Shown here piece by piece: positions 58,866-64,000 of a stretch of DNA of 64,000 nt. Made by a program: the position numbers and the translations under genes. Position 1 is the stretch's first letter. The number at the start of each line of letters is the position of its first letter. Below the pieces are notes generated by a model. The model did not search any database. It saw only the letters and a program-made list of their open reading frames with translations, and was not told the origin of the DNA. Source of the DNA: Lineus longissimus (Eukaryota; Nemertea; Pilidiophora; Heteronemertea; Lineidae); NCBI RefSeq assembly GCF_910592395.1, contig NC_088312.1:23319292-23383291 (forward strand), in the 5' to 3' direction.

Positions 58866-59152
58866 CCAAGCGGCGATCCGCGGAACTATATGCCACGATC
58901 TCACTGGATCAGAGCCAAGCGGCGATCCGCGGAACTATATGCCACGATCTCACTGGATCAGAGCCAAGCGGTGATCCGCGGAACTATATGCCACGATCTC
59001 ACTGGATCAGAGCCAAGCGGTGATCCGCGGAACTATATGCCACGATCTCACTGGATCAGAGCCAAGCGGCGATCCGCGGAACTATATGCCACGATCTCAC
59101 TGGATCAGAGCCAAGCGGCGATCCGCGGAACTATATGCCACGATCTCACTGC
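58866..59152. repeat. 49-bp minisatellite, 6 copies (spacer 3)
   Basis: Same unit and copy number as spacer 2, including the position of the GTGATCC variants. Confidence 0.95.
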
Positions 59153-60632
59153 ATGAGAGAATTGATGGAGTTCGACTCCCGGTCATCCTAAATCGTCTTA
59201 GCGAGGAATGGAGCTGGAGTTTTAACTATTCAATGTGAACTCTGGTTTGTCTCCAATATTAATTCATGGATCCCTCTTTTGACCACATTAATTTGAGTCC
59301 ACAATAACTGAGTTCAAATAATTGAATGGTTTATCGCCAGTATGAATCCTGGCCAACAGAAACCAAAGGCTACTAGGAAACAATGAACAAAATAAAGGCA
59401 TTGTACCTTGAATGTCTATATCTGATATACTCCACGGACAAGTAGAATTCAATGGAAAATCAATGATAAACGTGTTTTGATAGACATGTACACGGCTTTC
59501 GTGTTAAGCAGTTCGATACAACCGGGTAACCAGCACCCGTTGATACCAAACGCTTTGGCGACATATGACGTTACCACACCCACCGACAGGCAGTGCCTCT
59601 GTCCAATTACATTAATTGGCTTAATCTGGCGAATATATGGGTAAATGATTGTATTAATTGGAAGTTCATTGCTAACAATAGTTAATTACCTATTTTGCAC
59701 CTTAGTAGGTGTGTTAAGAGGAATGTTCTCTGTGTAGATAGTATTCTCCTATATATATATAAAGTGGATAACACCTTTGACTGCAAACTTTTGTTTGCAT
59801 TTCCCTCTGAAGTTTCCATAACGATTTCCGGTGTTCCATTATTAGATAATTACAGTACGTGTTAATTATCAATGAGTCTGATTGTAAATCGTTCATGTAG
59901 CTGATGCTGGCGCAGACAATGATCCGCGCGGCCGGAGACGACCATACTGGTCATCCAGCGGTATTGCCTCCGTAGCCTCGGCCCATTCTCTAGAAGCTGA
60001 GCAATGTCAATACATTCAGGATCAAGATAGAGTCGGCAGGCGTCTGTACAGTGTTTATTTCTACTGGGATTTTGGCCGAATCAATTCATATCCCTTGTCC
60101 ACAACATCATGGCGTCAGCACCTTCGACAGTTTTGTCAATAAAGTGTCCAAGACCTGGGACATAGCTGAAGACTTGCTTCAATCAGTTCCGCATTGGCAC
60201 CTCCAGTTCACTTCAGAAGTTAACGACTCCGAGTTATGGCGATTTTACACGCTGACTAAACATAGTACCTAGTACATAATGCAGTCAAAAATTGCCATCT
60301 AAAAAATGACTTCCGTGTGATCAAATATCTACTTCAAAAAAAGGTATTTCCATGTAATAAAGGATGTGTATGAAAAATATCTTTCCATGCAGTCATTTAT
60401 CAAAGATTTGCCAAAAATCAGATAATGCATGACCATTAACGAGGGATTTGAAGCGAAAAATGGTCGATGTAGCCTTGATAGAATCAAGGAAGTTTCCGAG
60501 TACCTCCATGATAGAACCATGCAGAGTTCATTGAAAGACTCTGGTAGAATTCCCGGTTACATGAGCCACAAGCATCTTTTACTAATTTTTTGGTGTTACC
60601 TGTTTATGAGATTAAAAAAACCGCAAAAGGAT

Positions 60633-60714
60633 CGACGGGGATGGGATTCGAACCCACGCGGGCAGAGCCCAATGGATTAGCAGTCCATCGCCTTAACCAC
60701 TCGGCCACCTCGTC
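60633..60714 (-). tRNA. tRNA-Ser(GCT), copy 3
   Basis: Identical to the copies at 44738 and 52414. Part of array spacer 3. Confidence 0.93.
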
Positions 60715-61567
60715 GTGATGATTACTCAGGCCTACTGCGTACACAACAATCATCGTGTCAGTTAATCTGGCTTGCCCCAGCTGTACTCAACACTGATTCT
60801 TTCTGATCAAGTGAAACAACAACTCTTTGAATCGGCACAAACTTATATTTACATTCTTAGCATCATTATTGATTGATTATCGACCGGCGCCTTGAAGTGA
60901 CGTAGCAATCGTATTTCATGCTAACATAAGCCTATAGTTTGTATAAGAATTTCCAATCAGAAATCACCAATTACTCCCAAAACAACAAAGACCTTTATTA
61001 GTGTTTACAAACGCGTTTGTAATTAACTAATTGCGGCTTTGCGCTGCAGTCAATTGTCTTTCACCTCTGCTAATTATGTAATTAGATGATTAATTGAATA
61101 GGCCCACATGACTGTGTGGTCACAAGCACATCTACCGCGTTCACTAATTAAGCTAATTAAGACAATTTATCGGTGTGATTGGCGAGGATTCAGGCAAACT
61201 GTCATCTCTTTGATTGAAGGTCTGTACATTTAATAATAGACAGGTTTCGCCTCCCTTACAACGAATGATGGCGTATGAAGTATGCAAAATGCATTTATCG
61301 ACAATTTTAATTTCCAGAATTCCTTCAATACGGATTGCGAAGCCTATTATAGACAAAATTATTCGATTATTTGACAAATACATTGTATTATAAATATGTG
61401 GTGATTATTAAGATATACATAATTTAATATTCTCCTCGTTTTACGATCACAAGTCTTATGGCCCCATAGCTTCGTGGTGATCAATGACATCAAGATTCTT
61501 GGCATTTTGTGGAGCCGACATGTAAAAGTACACGTACACGCACATGTAGATTGTTTCGAGCCATTCA

Positions 61568-61618
61568 TTCGTTTACAAATACGTTAACATATCACAAAGA
61601 ATTCATAAAGATTTCTTA
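61568..61618 (+). repeat. Single 51-bp unit, unexpanded
   Basis: One monomer, with TTC in place of GTC at its start, flanked by the same unique sequence as the two long arrays. It shows the pre-expansion or collapsed state. Confidence 0.93.
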
Positions 61619-61737
61619 ACTTTCAAATCATTTTTACGGACAAAAATTACTTTCTCATTTTCGAAAAGGTACCAAGAGTCATCTCACCGGAAATGGGAAA
61701 TGATGTTAAACTGCCCCTTATACTTTACACTGTGTTT

Positions 61738-61857
61738 ATTTTACAATAACATTAATCCCGTGCGTCGGCCATTATTAAAGGATGTTGTCTCATGTTGTCT
61801 GACAAATGGGACGGGAAATGGAGACTCAACACGTTATAATGAATTTTAATAAAAACC
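61738..61857. other. Spacer 3 insertion absent from spacers 1-2 joints
   Basis: Between ACACTGTGTTTA and CAACGCCTCACAGG, spacer 3 has about 120 bp (TTTTACAATAACATTAATCC and on) that the corresponding joints near 47131 and 54950 lack. Either an insertion here or a loss there. Confidence 0.6.
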
Positions 61858-62281
61858 AACGCCTCACAGGAAATCTTCACCAAACTCCAGAAATCACACA
61901 TGAACAAACAAGGATTAGGAACGAATTATATTTTCACGATCATAATTCCTGTTGATTGTAATAAGACTTAAAGTCTATCGCCCTATTCAAGACTTAATGG
62001 ACAAGTTTTCGTGCTTGGGGTTAACGCTTTGGCACAGTAAGGAGTTTTATAAGGATTGGAAGTTTAAGATGAAATATCGATTGATATTTTCAACTGCTGC
62101 ATTTTCTCTAAGATATCAATAACAAATCCGAGTGCCGGCAATTCTTCCGGGAAATTGACTTATACATGTACCTAGTTTTGTACGGAGTTAGGAGGAATGC
62201 CTAGACATGCGGGTTATGCTGGTCATCATAGAAGCCTTTAACGAAAACGATTACCACACTTTATGAGAACCGTTAGCTTAC

Positions 62282-62326
62282 CTCGATGATACAAGCTAGT
62301 AAGAACAACATCAGTGTGACATCCAT
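62282..62326 (-). pseudogene. Duplicated signal-peptide exon of the protease gene
   Basis: Same ATG and 45-nt exon as 38560-38604 with its GTAAGC donor, in the downstream flank of GPCR copy 4. The remaining protease exons do not follow it: homology to unit 1 stops at 62031. It is therefore an orphan first exon, possibly with its promoter. Confidence 0.85.
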
Positions 62327-63015
62327 CCTGGGGCGAAAGGATACCTGAAGATCTATAGATACAATACTAAAAATAGATGCAAAAAGTCACGACCTGGGGG
62401 AATCTTCAACATGGCAACAATGCAAATATGGCAAAAGGGGAAAAGTCCTTCAACAATTAGGAGTCTGGACCGCAGGAGAGTTGAAAGAGAAAGTTCGACC
62501 AAGCTGCTACGTACCCGCTCTGAATGTATCCTGAGATCCCCAGACAGCGTTCCTGCGAGATCCTAAATATTGAATTGACGCTCCTCCAGTGATCCCGAAC
62601 GATGTTTTAAAGTAAGCTCCCTGATATCGTCATCTGCCCTACGATGACAACTAGCGAATACATTTGATCGCATGGAGCGTGCTTTACCAATATTTCATAT
62701 CAGGTCAAAGTTGACACCCGCTGCATGATCTCTATCTAAATCAATGACATAGTTTCGCCAGAATCTACCATGTAAGTTCAGGATCATTATACGGGTCAAC
62801 CACTAAAGATAAGTACATGTATCACTGAAGATTATATCTGACTAAATTAAATTAACCGTTTACCAAATGCTTTTACTGATCATTATGTTTTTGTTATTCG
62901 GCCTTGGCCTCGTAAAACTCAGCGATGCTTAACAGTTTTATCCCCAACCTTCCCATCAGAATGGAACGATTTTGAGAATGAGTCTGGCAACTACTAATGA
63001 TCTAGTGTTTACCTC

Positions 63016-64000
63016 CTACAAAGAAGGATCGTTTCTCGGGGCAGTGGAAGCTTTGGTGACAATAGAAGTGGATTCCTTGTTCCGCTTTAAGAAGAAAAGT
63101 TTTTTCAGATCCTTACGAAATCTTGAGGAGGTGAGACAATAGAGATAGAAATTAGCAGAACTGTTGATAAGAAGCAATACCGTCACTACTCGTATGCTGA
63201 CCAGACGCAAAAGCAATTCGTAGGTATTCTCCGGCTTCGCAAAAATTTCAAAATAGAAATAGTCGATTAGACATGGAAATAGAAACATTATAAAGGCAGA
63301 TGATACGACGAAAAGCATGACGTTCACCTGCGGGGACTCCGCTGTCTTGCTTGTGTAACCCTCTTGCATGTGCTTCCGCACATGCGCACTCCTACGCATG
63401 GCAACCACTATGCCAATATTCAGAAAAAATACTAGGACCGGCGGCGGATAAAACCAGACGAAAGACTGTAGAAAATACATTGCTGTGTGCAACCATTTTG
63501 GTTCAAAAAAACACATTTGATGAACAGACCCGGCGGCGTTCGGCTTGTACTTCCGGGTTAAATTTGGGCTCAGTGTCAGCACTGCTAAAATTGGGACAAC
63601 AACACAAATTATTTTGGTGCGTTTTCTTGTGCACAGCGCCACCGCACGGAGAGGAAACCAAATTGCTATGAAACGATCAACAGTCATAAAAACAAGAATC
63701 CAATAGGCAGTTCCCGCGCAAATGTACGAGAGGTAGATATGCTCCTTGCAGTAAAAGTCTCCAAGCGTTCTTGCGATTGACGGCACAAACATCACCACAT
63801 AACTTTGAAAGTGATACACAATAATATAAGCGATGTCGAAAATGGCGAGGATTTGTAGAAAGAGACAAGCTGACGAAAGGCGGTAAGTTGGTCTGGTAAA
63901 CACGAGGAACGACAGTATATTCCCTGCGACTCCTATGGCTAGGATTGGAGGAGGGACGTAGACTAACAAAAGCTGTTCGGCGTATACAAGAACTACATTT
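63016..64000 (-). CDS. Peptide GPCR, array copy 4, 5' end beyond the window
   Basis: Reading frame open to the window edge. By comparison the start lies about 71 bases to the right, so an internal Met at 63969 is not the real start. Like copy 1 it has M186, T243 and F263. It has its own changes K323 and P345. Confidence 0.92.
   Translation of the reverse strand, partial: NVVLVYAEQLLLVYVPPPILAIGVAGNILSFLVFTRPTYRLSSACLFLQILAIFDIAYIIVYHFQSYVVMFVPSIARTLGDFYCKEHIYLSYICAGTAYWILVFMTVDRFIAIWFPLRAVALCTRKRTKIICVVVPILAVLTLSPNLTRKYKPNAAGSVHQMCFFEPKWLHTAMYFLQSFVWFYPPPVLVFFLNIGIVVAMRRSAHVRKHMQEGYTSKTAESPQVNVMLFVVSSAFIMFLFPCLIDYFYFEIFAKPENTYELLLRLVSIRVVTVLLLINSSANFYLYCLTSSRFRKDLKKLFFLKRNKESTSIVTKASTAPRNDPSL

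Larger units (their letters stand above)
38316..64000. repeat. Tandem segmental duplication array, about 7.6-8.3 kb period, four units
   Basis: GPCR stop codons at 39288, 47620, 55439 and 63016 give spacings of 8332, 7819 and 7577 bp. Spacers are colinear and near-identical outside minisatellites and indels. Homology between the left flank of unit 1 and unit 4 begins at GGCACAGTAAGGAG (38316 and 62031), which marks the left edge of the array. The right edge is outside the window. Units 2 and 3 share a deletion of about 670 bp downstream of the GPCR (joint near 47153 and 54974), compared with unit 4 (about 61879-62546). Confidence 0.93.

Noticed and set aside
63016-63969. Shorter 317-residue receptor starting at an internal Met
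   Set aside because: The other three copies show 34 more N-terminal residues; the frame is open to the window edge, so the gene is simply cut off.

Overview
This is metazoan genomic DNA. The window holds multi-exon genes with GT-AG introns, tRNA-type RNA genes, minisatellites, tRNA-derived SINE-like pieces and MITE-like transposons. The gene families are a Slo calcium-activated K+ channel, an HMG-box/SOX factor, peptide GPCRs and a discoidin-trypsin protease. Together with the many short TAGGCCTA palindromes they suggest an invertebrate bilaterian. I cannot tell lophotrochozoan from deuterostome from sequence alone.

Layout. (1) 10-16390, minus strand: most of a Slo/BK channel gene, from S0 through RCK1; RCK2 lies beyond the left edge. 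Every exon phase closes. There are two alternative pore exons. Introns hold minisatellites, a MITE and a Ty3-type reverse-transcriptase fragment. (2) 16391-22013: no recognisable gene; one foldback element. (3) 22014-26039, minus: a complete six-exon HMG-box transcription factor of about 863 residues. (4) 26040-28264: a SINE-like piece and a decayed LINE. (5) 28265-29839, plus: an intronless divergent orphan GPCR. (6) 30519-38604, minus: a complete twelve-exon secreted protein of about 608 residues, with a signal peptide, two discoidin domains and a trypsin-like protease. (7) 38316-64000: a young tandem segmental array with a period near 8 kb. Each unit carries an intact intronless peptide GPCR (four copies, the last cut by the window edge). 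Each spacer carries a tRNA-Ser(GCT) (three copies), a 49-bp minisatellite, and in two of three spacers a strongly expanded 51-bp minisatellite.

Most notable: (a) two phase-matched pore exons in the Slo gene; (b) an S4 arginine that appears lost while its partners are kept; (c) a 77-bp minisatellite made from an exon/intron boundary, which repeats the 5' splice site about 12 times; (d) the GPCR array, whose outer unit carries a stray copy of the neighbouring protease's signal-peptide exon; (e) a 51-bp, 17-residue repeat that went from 1 to 26 and 29 copies. Exon boundaries were read by eye from homology, splice sites and phase; no search or transcript data were available.
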